From the NCBI GenBank assembly GCA_020744225.1, contig JAGMWG010000001.1, positions 2,790,001 through 2,854,000 on the forward strand: a stretch of 64,000 bases of DNA. Reading direction: 5' to 3'. Each line of letters starts with the position of its first letter. Within the stretch, counting starts at the first letter, position 1. The DNA comes from Paraphoma chrysanthemicola. Its lineage: Eukaryota; Ascomycota; Dothideomycetes; Pleosporales; Phaeosphaeriaceae. Under the pieces are notes generated by a model that was not told where the DNA came from, searched no databases, and saw nothing but the letters and a program-made list of their open reading frames with translations. The position numbers and the translations under genes were made by a program. Shown here in pieces: positions 46,920 to 60,000 of this stretch.

Positions 46920-49900
46920 GATGAATGGATGTTGAGGAGTAGTGAGGACTGAAAAAACAACTCTGGTAATGTTAAGGTAAAAAATCACAGAGCTCCTATT
47001 TAAATGCTTTCCATCTCGTCCAGACACCCTCGTCTGGGCTAAGAATACACTCGAGCTATCCCATGACGTACCCAAGCATGCACGGCGCGCAATTGTACAG
47101 CCTCAAGCCTTGGGCGGTTCCGATCAGGTTGCTCGGCCAAAGTATAGGCCCAAAGAGGATACCATCAAGATAGTTTCGTTCGCAATAGAGAATGCCTGAA
47201 GGCTTGATCTGAGCTTTGGACCCTCGGGAGGCGAGTTGTGTGAGGCGCAGACTATCCAGATTTGGTAAGCACAATGGCCAAGCAATTAGTGCGGCTGAAC
47301 TCCTGAGGCTCAAAGGAGACAATGCACAAACATAATCACCGAAAAACCAGATGATTAGTTCATGAGAATCACAGTATATGGCACTGAGCCGGGAAACACG
47401 TGCCGGACAAGACCTTTGCTTACTTCCTCTTCGACGCACCCATATCACTTTGCTCTCTTCGACACCGGAACATCTAACCATTCGTGAGCAATGCTGCCCG
47501 CGTCGACTCTTTGCAGTACTTGGCAGCTGACATAGAGTGTCGGAAATATCCTCAGAAGATTTTGATCGTGGCGCCACAACCCGAAGTACACTTGAGAATG
47601 CTAAAGCAGATTGGACGGTCACGTGAGCCCATAATCATGTGATGGCTGGGCATGCCTTTCTGGGGTGTCTACTCTACCTTTGCCCAGGTATGTTCAGTAG
47701 CTAATTGCACGTCACTTCTTCGACCTCCGGTATTGACTTGAGATCATGTTAAAGACCCTACCACCTAGGTCTTGAGGTACACTACTTTCGATGACAATGA
47801 GAGCGAAGAGCAAAAATTGCATGTGTATTGCGCACGCGTAAGGTTTAGTATGGATATGCGTTGGGAGACACTGTCTCTAGACTGTGGTGGGATCCAACTT
47901 CTTCACGTAAGATGCTTTAGATCTGCTGGATCACGAGGAACTCAAGTACAACGTTCCAGCGTCACCTAACGTTATTGACTTTGAGAGATGGCCTCACGGG
48001 ACCACCGGGTTGTGAATGTTGAACTTTTCAAATTCTTTTAGTCCTAGTACTGTTCCTCCAAGCTTCCTTCCGCCAGGAAAATTACAAGCAGGTCAAGTGA
48101 CGTCCACTGTTGGCTGAGGCCTGGATGCATTGATAAAAGTGGGGCAACTTCGTGTCGCAGCGGACCGTGTGCGGGAGAAGGTCCACGAGGTCCAAAGTCG
48201 TTGCCGTGCATCGCGCGGCTCGGCCTCGTAGATCCGCGCACACGCGAGAGGGTGTGGAGAGATAATGCAGGCGCCGTTCATGCAGAATCTAGCCCCAAGA
48301 CAGGTGTGGCAGCCCATTTCAAGCACCTGCATCACGGATGGTGTTGGCGCCCGCCCGCCGAGTTCCACTATCGCCAACATCTAACTTACATCAGCCTTCG
48401 AGAAAGTCGCAACTCTGCATCTCGAAATCAACGAGAATGCCACGAGTCTAGGTATCATGCGCGTTAAGATTGTTGGTTTCTAAGTAGTTGTCACAGCTGG
48501 TACTGGCGTGAGCTGAACGACAATATATTTGTTAAGGTCGAATCAGGTGTGAAAGTAATATGAGACCATCTGCATGTTTCCAAAGTTTCATAACCGGTCG
48601 AACAAATATTGCGCCTACTAACGCACTGAGGTAAATTTACGCGGATCTGCAGGAATGCAAGGTGTGCGGTAGTTGGAAAGGTTTGGTAGCGGAGATGCTC
48701 GAAAGAGGGGGAAGATTGGGACCCCTCGCATTAGTCTGGGTTGTGCAAATCAGAAAATGGAAGAATGACATTTACTTTCACACGATTCAGCAAGTTAGCG
48801 AGTCCTAAACACACGTATGGCTCCTCAGTATGTTTTGGTTGTCCTTGATTCAAGGATCCGCACATGTTATTTGGGTTTACATACAGTAGCGTTTTCAACC
48901 GCCATATGCCCGCAGGATTTCTCGAATCCAGCAGATCTGCCGATAGCTGACATTCATAACATTCACTCTTGGATATCTGACCTATCTGCACTCTTCTTAG
49001 GTGATCACTGTGCGTTTTTGCTAGCCTCGAGTTAGGCCACTTATGTCATTCATTTGAATGGGCTGATCTTCAGTCACTGTTGCTGATGAGAGCCAAGAGT
49101 ACGAGGTTTGGTTGAGGGAGCCTCACGAAGTAACCAACAACACAGAACCGCCCGCTGCAGTACGCTGGAAGGTTCGACAAGTCTACTACCAGCCGTGCCC
49201 TTGATTTGGAAAGTGCCTAACAGCTGGCAGTGCTCCCTAGAGCTACACAACACATCACGACATTGGAAGAATGCCCTGGCTGATGAAGGACCTCGCGAGG
49301 CGGACTGTGTGTAGGCATCCGCCACGTCAGTCACACTACAATCGCAATACCTGATCACACCTCCCGGACAGCCTCTCAAAGCTGGGGACCAACAGAAATA
49401 TTCGACGGTGGTCCAGCAGTAACGCAGAAGAACTCGGAGTCGGATCGCTGATTGTGCCATACGCTTGCCGTCTCTTACGCATGCGGGCGAGGATAGCCAG
49501 CCCTCCCGTATGTCATCGCCCGCAACTTAGTGGAGTGAGGCTCGCGCGTAACATCGACCTCAAACAGCCCCGTAAAAAAGCCACGAGCTCGTCGGTATTG
49601 GTACGTTGTTGACAGATGCACCATAGCCATGTCGCTGACTCTCTCAGATCCAGTATACCATCCGGGCGATGCTGGCGCGAGCCACTGCCTGTAGTACATC
49701 AGATAAGGTCCCTTGGTTCCTAGCACATGAGAAATTCTTCGTCTTCTGGCAAAACTATCACCAAATTCGACAGGTTCCGTGCTTCTCTATTAACTACTCC
49801 TTCGCTTCCTCCACCTCAAGCTATTCCGATACAACCTCCACTATCGACTTCACCATCGCCGCCTCCCCACATAGCTCTCGAACCTCCAATCCTCTACACT

Positions 49901-50173
49901 AGATCCATGTTACTTGCATATCTTTCGACTTAGAGGAACCTTACGTCGGCATCCGCACTGCTACACCTCGGCAAAGAAGAGATAATCTTGAGCTGGTGCT
50001 TCTCAACACCGCCAGCGTTCAGCACTCAGAGTGTGAGGAATAACTACCCACGGCAGAGCACGGAGACAGTCAGTTGACATCGTTCGAAATTGACTGCACC
50101 AGTTGAGCAGTGGTTGGCCGCGACCACGTTGCCGCGATAAGCGTTCGCATAGGGGCCTACCATTGCATCGACC
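46920..50173. other. Gene-poor region, about 3.2 kb
   Basis: Contains the promoter of the hydrolase (-) and, far right, the upstream region of finger gene C (+). A Pro/Ser-rich + frame at 49727-49933 might be a leader exon of gene C, but I cannot join it. No other gene is supported. Confidence 0.45.
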
Positions 50174-51717
50174 ATGGAAACAAGCGATGTTAAGTATAGC
50201 TTGGGAAACAAGGCCTGCTGCTTTCGAACAGGCAAGGAAGGAAGCTACTTTGACGCCAAAACGTGCATTACGGATGATCGCATATCAGCTCCAAGCTCAG
50301 AAATGATGGAAGAATCCCTGAACCCAGACAATCGCCACTTGCAAGAGATGGGACACCGATCGGGGCCGTTGAGTGACTATCCCGATGATAAGATCTTTAC
50401 GTCTCGCGACCTCATCTCTAGTCACGGCCAGTGGCAAGAATACGGTCAACACTTTGGAGGATCCTTGAGCCACCATGGCTCCGTCACCGAGCCACACGTG
50501 GGTATGTGGCCTATAGAAGATAGCCTCGAACCGTACCACTCTCTTTCAGCGACCAATGATACCCTGGATATGACTACTGCTCCTGCGTCTGGGTCAAATA
50601 ATGATTACGTTCTTCCGACCATCATATGTGGCGACCAAGACCGTGAATCTCTCATACTATCTCACACTGGCGACGCATACGGAGTTGCACCGCCGAACAC
50701 AACTTCCAACCATAGTGACGGAACGCATCGCCTTCGCCAACAGGATGGCGTTGACGCTTTGGGTTGGACGGAACTTTCAGCAAACGGCGCTGTTGAACAA
50801 AAGCCTGCCGCCTCCAGCCAGTGGCATGAATTTCGCGGTGAATCATGGCTAGGCTCGGAGCGTACACATTCCAACCAGAAACAAGCCCAGTCGGCCAATC
50901 GATCTGGTGGCTATGATGAATATAGTCCCAACTATAGGATGTTACTGTACCCCTCACCATGGACACCTTTGAGCATTGTCGGTACACAAATAGCCCCAGT
51001 CCCACTCAGTAGTGGATGGCATCCAAGCACATCAAGTCATCGAGGATCCTCCATGATGCTAAGCACAAGCGCGGCTACTTCATCATCGCACCGTGCAAGC
51101 AGTGAAATGTCAGATGCTTCTCGCGACCAGACCTCGTCGCAATTGACCAATAGTACCCTCACCGTGCGACTCGAAGCCCCATCGGTCGCTTTGAAGTGTT
51201 CAAAGAAACCTGGGTCTTCTGGGGCTTGCTCGAAATCGAAACGTAACGGCGAGCACCCTCGCCACCGACCCTGTGAAGTCTTTGCGATGAAGAGCGATCG
51301 CTCGAGGTAGGTGATGCTCCCAATTCCTTTGGCAACACCTACTTACAATCAAGCAGCCCTTCCGATGATCATATCATGCGGCCCAGAAACGCATACAGAA
51401 ACTCCGACGCTTCTTCGCCTTCCTCATCCTTCTCAAGCGACATGCCCTCAAGTGATCAAGAACCTTTGCCATGCCCCGAAGTTGGGTGCATCAAAGCCTT
51501 CAAAGGCGTTTATCGACGAGGTACTCTTCAACGTCATATACGCCTAAAGCATGGCGAAGAAGAGAGGGAGTACCGCTGCGAGGCAGGCTGCACGAGATCC
51601 TACCTTCGTCAGGACGCAAGGCTCAAGCACTACCGCAACCAGCATCCCGATTTCGATGCCCCTGCCATTATTCCACGAGCTGGTCGTGTCCCCGGCAGCA
51701 GATTGAAATACAGCTGA
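50174..51717 (+). CDS. C2H2 zinc-finger protein (finger cluster member C)
   Basis: Two exons, 50174-51306 and 51354-51717, with a 47-base intron in phase (AG|C). The product is about 498 residues. The first 400 are Ser/Gln/Asn-rich without a domain. Two C-terminal fingers follow: CPEVGCIKAFKGVYRRGTLQ then RHIRLKH, and CEAGCTRSYLRQDARLKHYR then NQH. Their Cys spacing is C-x4-C and C-x3-C. The pair is very close to member D: both have YRRGxLxRHxRLKHGE, REYRCE and RQDARLKHYRN. The intron sits about 39 residues before the first finger, the same relative place and phase as in B. A nuclear DNA-binding role is likely; the targets are unknown. The start is the first ATG of the frame and could lie in another 5' exon. 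Confidence 0.78.
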
Positions 51718-54700
51718 CGATGGCTGGCGATTAGCCTGTGGACATTTGCAGTAAACCCCGCATTCGGCCCAGGGTTTCTCAAGACCAAGGAAGGCGATGA
51801 TTGTTGCTTGTCGAATCGGTATTCGCTTCCGCTCATTTTTGATCCTTTCGCGTTCGTCCGCTCGTCATTCACCTATGTCGGTAGCTCGTTCCTTATTCGA
51901 TCCAGGGATACTACGGCATTTTAAACCATTTTGATATTCAGTGGTAAGCCACAACCGCTGCACATCTATAACGGCACTCGCCAAAACAATCCAGTCTCCT
52001 ATGTTATTCTCGAGAGTGCGCAAGTACAACCTTGACGTAAGTTATAAGCACACACAGCCACGGCAGCAGTTTCTTTTGTTCCATACGCTCTCATTAGATG
52101 TTATGACCCGGGTAGTGGCGTAATGAGACATGTATTGGAAAAGTGCTTGATGATGAATTGGTGTCGTAGGCAAACATTTTCTGCACTACGCAACAGCGCC
52201 AGAAGCTCAAAGTAACTGTACATATACTGAAGTAGATCTTAAAAGGAGCTGGCATGAGCTCAATGTCTCGTCATCTAAATCCAGCATGATCCGTCCAGTC
52301 TTCAACAGTGTGTGCAGGTTCGGGGAAGGGGCATTTGCCGCTACGTTTTCCACGTGACCTCTAAAGAATGCCTCGGAGAAAGTTCTCTTAGCAATTTCGA
52401 GGCTAACGTTGTAACTTTTCTGCTCCATTCTCCTTATTCTTGACGGGGCGAACCTTTCCCGAGATCCGCGGGCTTCTATCGATCCGCGGCATGGAACCAT
52501 TCTGAGACGCCAGCATTTCAAAGCATCGATGGAGCATTTTGTAGTTATCGTTTTAACAATTCAACAATGATTCGTGGCCACCTGTCTATACATTAATTCG
52601 CTACATACGTAGAGTGAAGACGGTCTGCGTCACGTAGGCAAAGCTTGACTGGCATCGAGGTCAAGGGCGAGGGCCTCGTGCGAATTGCAGAGGAGCGGCA
52701 ACCAAGAGCCGTGAGCTTTGCAGGCATCGCTCCGTCCCGGTCTCGACCGCAGCAGAGCCGCAATTCCGAGCGTAGATAGCCCGTGCTCGAGCGTGCGCGA
52801 CAAGCGCGGATTGCGCTGCGAACAAACTTACAGTGCGGACCGCCGGACGGATACGGGTTTCATCACCAATCGCTCGGGCCGATCCTAGTTTCTATTGCGT
52901 TTTTGCAAGTCGTCATCTGTACTTGACTCGAGCTGAAAAGAGTTGGTCGCGAAGGATCGCAGATTGCAACCCCGTGGCGCAATGCGGGGTCTTTGAGGAT
53001 AGGATAACCTTGGAAACCTCGCGTAAACACACCATGGTCATCCATCCGCGGACAATCACAACGTTCCAGGCCCAACCACGTCCATCTTCAAGCACAGACG
53101 GGCATGATCCGAAGAGGGTTGGTAAATGGCCGTGGGCTTGAGGATGCGGCTTCAGCTCGAGCGGGGCGGCATCACTGGACGAAACTATCGCTGAAAGCGT
53201 GCATGATTGTCTATATTGTGGCTGGGTTGAAGGCACGACGGGAGCCGAACAGGTTAGAAACTACTTTGATTACGGCTCCCGTGCCGTCCATCTGCAAGTT
53301 GCTCCCTGCGTTCGTCAATTATTGCCGCGAACGATCACTTGGGTTCTTGAGCCCTGAAAATTCCTCCAGAATCCCATTGTTCGGATACCTGGGCCGTGGT
53401 GGATATTACGTGAATCAGCTGAAAGTCGCCCAACTGAATCATTATCGCTCTGAAATCATTATTGCGCAACTATCGTGATGACAGAGCGCAAACCCTGGCA
53501 CCCGCACGCGAGTTCGCATATTGAGACAGGACGTTTTGAGCAAGGTGCAGGATTCTCTGCATCTGCTTGCAGCATGCGAACGGCTTTGCCTAAGGACACT
53601 AGATAGGGTGGTGTACAAGGTATAGCGAGAGAGGCTCTGCTTCCGTTCTGTGATTCGTACTTCCGCCTACGTGCCGTCCAACAGCCTCTAGCATGACACG
53701 CTTAGACAGCCGTCTCCAGAATTAGCCAATTCGACCGTCCAGGTGTGGCATTCTGCATCCCTCAATGCACTTGACATACGCACCATGTGCTGCTGCAGAT
53801 GTCTAGACACTTCTTCTTGCTGCTCGCTTGGAAGCACGCACCTTTCAGTGGTGTTGACGAGCACACGGCCGATGAAAGAAGGCGCGTACGCCAGCGGGAA
53901 TGTAAGGGATCGCTGCAGCCATTCAGCCATACCGCCCAATGTGCCGAATGGTCCCGTCAAATGACCTATCCAGTAGCTGCGGATGCATGTATGCATCTCA
54001 TCTGGGGCTGGTAGCTGTACGAGCCCGCATCGTGCATCCGACCGCAGATGTGGCTGCGAAGTGTGGGGAGCGCTTCGGCTGGGACGTTCATCGGTAGATA
54101 TCGAGGCGAGTAAAAAAGCTGAAGAGGCGCCTCCTGGAAGGCATGGTTTGTTTTACGAAGTAGCATCCTATTCCAGTCTGTGTCTGCTCGTACGCCGGGC
54201 TCTTTATCTTACTCACTCTCCGTACTCTGCGCATGTCCAATGGACCCCAATGTCCATCGTCAGGCGTCAGGCCACTGCATGTCAGCTTGCCGACACAGTT
54301 GGCTTTATAAGACCCTCCTGACTGCAATCTTAAGCTTGCAAGACCTCCGACACGTCGTCCCAACTGTCCGCCTTGAGCTCCGCCAGCTGGTCGACCTACA
54401 CTGCCCCGCTCGTCGGGCGAGGGCGGGCATGTTGCCAGCAGAACTGGGCTATGTCTGACAGACACAGGGAATGAGGTACGCTCTCGTAGCATGGCATGCC
54501 ACCTGATCAGAAGCAGATGTAGCGCGCACAGCATGTCTAGCTGTCGCGCTGCGTGCTCTGAGCCTGACGATGGTAGGATGTCGCGATCGTGGTCTTGTGT
54601 TTGACACGTCAACGACTCCGAATCCCCCGAGGCTTGACTCGTATATCCTTGAACCTTAATGACGGACTGGCTCCAGCGAAGAACGAAGTGGGCAACACAA

Positions 54701-55540
54701 GACCCACGTCGAATGGCACAATAACGCTGTTGCTCACCGCCATTGTCCTCCGACCCGATCTCGCAATAATCCAGGTGACGGCCTATCCCATCCTTGCTGG
54801 GTGTCGTCCGAGCCCATTCGCAGTCAGGGCTTGATAAAGTGACTCGTGACATTTGCCTCGTCCGTACAGTCAGCAATCACAGTTACCTGCCACAGACCAC
54901 ACCTTGCCGGCATCGGTTCGACAAGTGAGGCTTCCGTCTCCATCTCGAATGCGGAGACAACGACGCTGCATACGGCTCCCGCGATCCCCCAGGTGCAAAC
55001 CACTCTGCATCACCGTTGTCGATCATCGCGGAGCCAACACACGCCTTGACGCTCGCTTGTCTTCCCACACAGTTGATGACGTCCCGGTCCAGTGTCCAAA
55101 TATCAACAAGACAACCAGGATTTGTTGTCAATCTGGGGGGGGGAGCGTCCGCGCTAGAGTCCTCCTCGTCCTGCGCCGCAAGGTTTGAACACGCAACGCG
55201 CATTTGCATCGGCTCTTTCTTTCCCTCATCACCCAACCCGTCCACCCCGACCATCTCGGACACTACCTTTGCGTGTCGACAATATCGCGACGTCCATTGT
55301 TCCTCTTTGATTACAGCACTCCTTCGCGTCGGACCTGTTTCGCCTTCTGTGCTGTGCTTAGTGGCTCGCATCGTTCTACATTTTTCCTCGACCCCAAGCC
55401 GACGATTAGGGTGTGTTTCCGGGCACACCTGCCGATACCAAACCGACACAACAACATCCAACTCTTCTGTCTCTTCGAAAGCGAGTAGCATTCTTGCGAA
55501 CTTGTAGCCTTGCCGAGCTTCCCACAGGGCTGACGACGCC
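51718..55540. other. Gene-poor region, about 3.8 kb
   Basis: The right 400-500 bases, rich in C and T on the + strand, look like the promoter and 5' leader of finger gene D. Long minus frames at 54088-54876 and 54883-55608 have no recognisable content and the second lies antisense to that leader. A run of nine G is at about 55134-55142. Confidence 0.45.
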
Positions 55541-57061
55541 GTGTCAAACGACAGAAGCGACATGCCGCGAAACAACCTCCACAACATGGCCTTCGATTCA
55601 ACAGCCAATTTTGACGAGTCGGTACTGTCAGCTGAACATGATCATGCAGCTTCACAAACACTCGACCGACCTCTTGATGGCCTCGATGACACCGTCCAGC
55701 CTGTACGGCACCGAGCGGCTGCGACACGGGCCAGCGTTGACGTTCATTACGTCCAGAACAGCTTCCTCAATTACAGCAATCCATACCATCACGACCAAGG
55801 GGCATACACAAACCCATCTCAAACTAGTGCAGAGCATGAACACCTACCTGGTCAGTACTCCCTGCCAGAGGCCAACATCGTGCAGCCTAGGACACAGCTA
55901 TACAGCAACGCACAGGACCACGACGCATTGCGCCCACAGCCCAAGCGGCGTGCTGCAAACACGCCGTGGCGGCGTGGACACAGTCCTTCGGGGCCGTTGA
56001 CTATAAGCACAGACAGGCAGCTCCTAACGGATGACAAGCTCTGGTCAAGCGCACAGGACGATGGCATGCTGGACGCGTATCATCGCCCTGCGAGCATTGG
56101 AGAAAATGAGGTCCAGCGGAGCGAATCGTCACTGCAACACCATGCCGGGATGCCGCAAAGCGGCCAGTACGCGACATTAGACACTTACGATCTGTCGCCC
56201 GATCATCTCGAGGGAATGGGCCAGTATTTTGACACCAACGCGGAGCCATATGACACTTCTCAGGACTTCGACTGGAGTGCAGTCGGACAAGGAAGTGATT
56301 ATGCTCCATGGAACCCTCTCGGTGTAACAGTTCCGGACAATTCCCAAGTCATGACTGAAGACGATCCTGTCGACTCATTGAGTCAGTCAAGTACGAGACC
56401 ATCAAATAGTCGCAATCCTAGCTCGCCCTGGACACTAGGTACCACGAACGACTGGTCGACGGATAGCTCTCTTGGTAACAACGGGCTGGAAGATAGCGCC
56501 ATGACCATTATGCCGCCATACGGTGAAATGGGTATGGTGCAAAGGCCTCAGGGAGGATCGGACTTCTCATTCGTGCTGGTGGATCCTGATGCTGAATGTA
56601 TAAGTAACGAAGGGTATGGTCCCCAGTCTACATGGTCCGTGTCAGACGCAAACGATTTCACAAGGTATGGCAACTTCGTCGAGGCCAGGGGATTTGCTAA
56701 CTCGGCAATGACCAGACAACCCAACGAACAGGCCAGTGTCTCTGCCGATCATCTAAATATCGCTGGTCCATCGTCGCCATCCGGAACCGACGTCAGCATC
56801 ACCTCATCTCATGTACCTGCGTGCCTGCAGTGTACAGAAGATGGGTGCGGCAGAGAATTTCATGGCGAATACCGGCGAGGTAATTTGTATCGCCATCTCC
56901 GTTTGAAACATGGCGAAAAGGTTCGAGAGTATCGTTGCGAGGTGGATGGCTGTAACAAGAGCTTTCAGAGGCAAGATGCTCGATTGAAACATTATCGCAA
57001 CCGACATCTTGATCTCCATGTGTCTCCCGCACAGCGCCGTCCTCGAAGCCGTCGTAATTGA
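55541..57061 (+). CDS. C2H2 zinc-finger protein (finger cluster member D), intronless
   Basis: A single open frame of 506 residues. The first 420 are disordered, rich in Ser, Asp, Gln and Pro, with acidic/aromatic patches (DTSQDFDWSAVG, GGSDFSFVLVDPDAE) of the kind seen in activation regions. The C-terminal finger pair is CTEDGCGREFHGEYRRGNLY then RHLRLKH, and CEVDGCNKSFQRQDARLKHY then RNRH, followed by a basic tail (RRPRSRRN). Both fingers have C-x4-C spacing and a complete ligand set. The pair is the closest relative of member C in the window. Unlike B and C there is no intron before the fingers. It is likely a DNA-binding transcription regulator with unknown target. Confidence 0.82.
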   Translation: MSNDRSDMPRNNLHNMAFDSTANFDESVLSAEHDHAASQTLDRPLDGLDDTVQPVRHRAAATRASVDVHYVQNSFLNYSNPYHHDQGAYTNPSQTSAEHEHLPGQYSLPEANIVQPRTQLYSNAQDHDALRPQPKRRAANTPWRRGHSPSGPLTISTDRQLLTDDKLWSSAQDDGMLDAYHRPASIGENEVQRSESSLQHHAGMPQSGQYATLDTYDLSPDHLEGMGQYFDTNAEPYDTSQDFDWSAVGQGSDYAPWNPLGVTVPDNSQVMTEDDPVDSLSQSSTRPSNSRNPSSPWTLGTTNDWSTDSSLGNNGLEDSAMTIMPPYGEMGMVQRPQGGSDFSFVLVDPDAECISNEGYGPQSTWSVSDANDFTRYGNFVEARGFANSAMTRQPNEQASVSADHLNIAGPSSPSGTDVSITSSHVPACLQCTEDGCGREFHGEYRRGNLYRHLRLKHGEKVREYRCEVDGCNKSFQRQDARLKHYRNRHLDLHVSPAQRRPRSRRN

Positions 57062-60000
57062 TCGACATCTTGGGCATTTGACGAGAGGTCGCTGTTCGCT
57101 GATCCTGCTGAGTGCAACGGCGGTAGCGCAATATGCCCCCAGCTTCCTTCTCTTTGCAATAGCTTCCTTTCGATGGGTTCCGTCTTTTTCTTCTGTCACG
57201 GTCCGTATTGCTTCAGGTATCGCGATGGTGGTGGTGTTCGGAGTTGCTGTGATGATTGTTTTCTTCCAAGCTCTTACACCCCATGCCCGCTCCTCAGGGC
57301 CACTGTCCAGTGGCCCATCCTGTATTCATCCATTCTCTTATGTATGTATGACGGCTTGTCTCTTTCGTGTTATCCAAAGCCCAGAACTACTGCAGCGTGC
57401 TGGGTGTATTGCCCTTACATCGTTCGCCAAAAAAAAATAAAGAGAAAAGGCTCCAAGGATATGGCGTTAAGGATGCGTATACGTTTGGGACGAGATCGCT
57501 GTCAGACCTTACGACTATGATCTCATGACTTTGGATTCTCTGCGGCTCCTCCGGCAGCTGGCAGAGCGGACAGAACATCTTTTGTGGCGTCTGGCTGTGG
57601 ACAGGACTTGGTGCATGTGCTGCTGTATCGGTTTACACCTCCCCAAGGGCATGGCGTAAGAGTGGGAGAAGGGTGGTGATGTTAGGAGAAGGACTCCGGG
57701 TAATCGTGGCTGTTCTTCGGTCTCGCAGCCGGAACCGGGAGAGCCTCGTTATTGGAAATGAACCTTCCTCGCACGGCTTGCGCACGGGCACGCTAGACAT
57801 GCCATATCTCACGGTTGTCGCCTCATTTCGCCAAATCTTCTCAAGCTCCGAGTCACCTGCTTGCCTCCGCCATGTTCTTTCTGATGGATTCGCGATGGCG
57901 AAGATCTTCGCCACATGATTGCCTCACTATTTGGACCGAGCTCGGCAGCACAGGAGGCTGGGTGGTGGGAACACCAAGAGAGGGACAGATTGGGCCACAC
58001 ATATACCAACAATTGCTTAAGAGGAGGAACAAAAGTTGTTCAGCACTCTTCCTTCGGCGCATGAAGGCTTTGGTGGGAGGTGCGGTGTGAAGAGTTTGGT
58101 CTACTATGATCTTAGCGCATACAGGGTCCACAGTTCCTGCATTTAACAGCAACTTGTCGGTACAACTTTCCCTCCTGGACAACGTCGTCCTGGTTTCATT
58201 GATTGTACTCCTCTGCCCCACGAAATGATTGTGTCCTTCCCGGAACCTTACACTCGCAAAGAGTTGGGCCTTGCTGTTAGCTATAGCAACACGGTTTTTC
58301 TTTGATATTAATACTGGAGCAAGGTGGCGCACGTTCTCCTTTCTCCTACATATCATCTAGACAAATGTTCAGTAATGGTGTACGATCAATGAACGCGATT
58401 TGACACGAGACACCGCCTTCTAGGTCGCCTTGATCCTCGTGTAGACAACCGCAGACGCTTACTTACCTGCTATAGGTCCGCGTGGTAGTTGGAGTTCGCA
58501 TTATACGCGAGCGATACAGTCATGAGTGCAGATTGACTCGTCACGCGCTGTCGTGTGCATATATGACTGCAGGTAGCCTTCGCTGCTCCCGGATTGCTCA
58601 TCGTCATTGATGGCGAGATAACCAAGCACGCCTCTTCGATTCTCTTCTAGCGGTCTTCGACCGCGTAACACTCCCCTGTCGATCCGGGCAATGCGTGTCA
58701 TCCTGCTACCCGAAGGATCTTGCTGCCCTGAAACACATGTTTGGACGAGGATGTCCAGACCGACGCACAAACAGCTGGATTACTTCCCTTCACCCAATAC
58801 ATTGGATCGGTTTGCCCCTATGGTTCTCGGAGTCCCCATGTCATGTCAAGCAGACATTGCCATTCGCTGAACCGAGGTAGAGACAAAGCCACTATGATTC
58901 GTCGGCACTGCCTCAACGCATGCATCTTAGCTGAAAGGTTCTCACATGCGGACACATCCGGTTGCCATCCCTTTGCCACCTTACAGAAAGAAACACGTCA
59001 TGGTAATCTTCACGTTCAGGTGCATAGACTCCTGCAACATGAAGTTAGGCGCACGGACACACGAGACAAACAGTGCTGCAACGGACGGCCCGCATGACGC
59101 TAGAATATGCATCTACCTTGTGCAGGCACATCCATTCATTGCCACACAACGACCACTATCTGCCGAGACGACAACGCACTTTTGCATTAATGAAAAACAG
59201 TCATAATGCATTATTGCAGTCTATGCCCAAGAAGCCACTGACGAAATCGGGCTTCGATATACGATTGATCTGTCCGGTCGATTTAAAAGTCGATGCCCAA
59301 GGCATGCCAAAAGCGCCCAAAGTCAATATCCAACACCGGGACCTAGCTTGCAGCAACCACAAAACCTGCAGGATCAGGGTTTATTCAAACTTTTCGCAAC
59401 GCAGCAAGAGGCGTAAAATCAAAGATGGCCACCGACTATCCCCGGCTCCTACTGCGCAAGCGGGCTCAACAGCAGGCAACTATCCCGGCAGCCTGCATAA
59501 AAAGCCTAGCGACTCGCAACGCCCACAATTTGAGAACTCGACTCGCTCGACAATGATGCTCGGTGTCGACAACCGTCAGACAAACTTATGGGCGTGGCGA
59601 TGTTACCGCCCTATGATGGATTAATTAGGTTTCGGCTACTGGAGCCATCGACTTGGGGAACGCAGCAACCACACCACATCTGAAGCTTAAAATTTCCACA
59701 TAAGGACTTCCAGCTTGCTGTTCACGCACAAGATCCCACAAACTGACTAGCATATTCGCTTGCACGAGTAATTTTGTTTCGATGCTTCGAGATAGGCAAG
59801 TATCTTGTCCTTATACACCGCCTATGGTATTAGTACTTTCATCAATTGTGCAACTGCTCCGACAAGCCCTCATCGGTTACAATGCCTCAACATTTTGGTC
59901 GATCACTAATCGAAGACTCGGTGTCTACGATGCCTTCAGGCTTCTGACCGCCCTCTCGACCGTCTCTCGCATGAGATGCCTGCTTGACATACAAGACCAG

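Noticed and set aside
49727..49933. Pro/Ser-rich + frame before finger gene C
   Set aside because: Could be a leader exon, but I found no in-phase splice join to 50174.
54088..54876. 262-codon minus-strand open frame
   Set aside because: Long, but Arg/Ser/Gly-rich text without a domain and no splice partners. I could not tell it from random.
54883..55608. 241-codon minus-strand open frame
   Set aside because: Antisense to the pyrimidine-rich leader of finger gene D, which lowers stop frequency on this strand. No domain.
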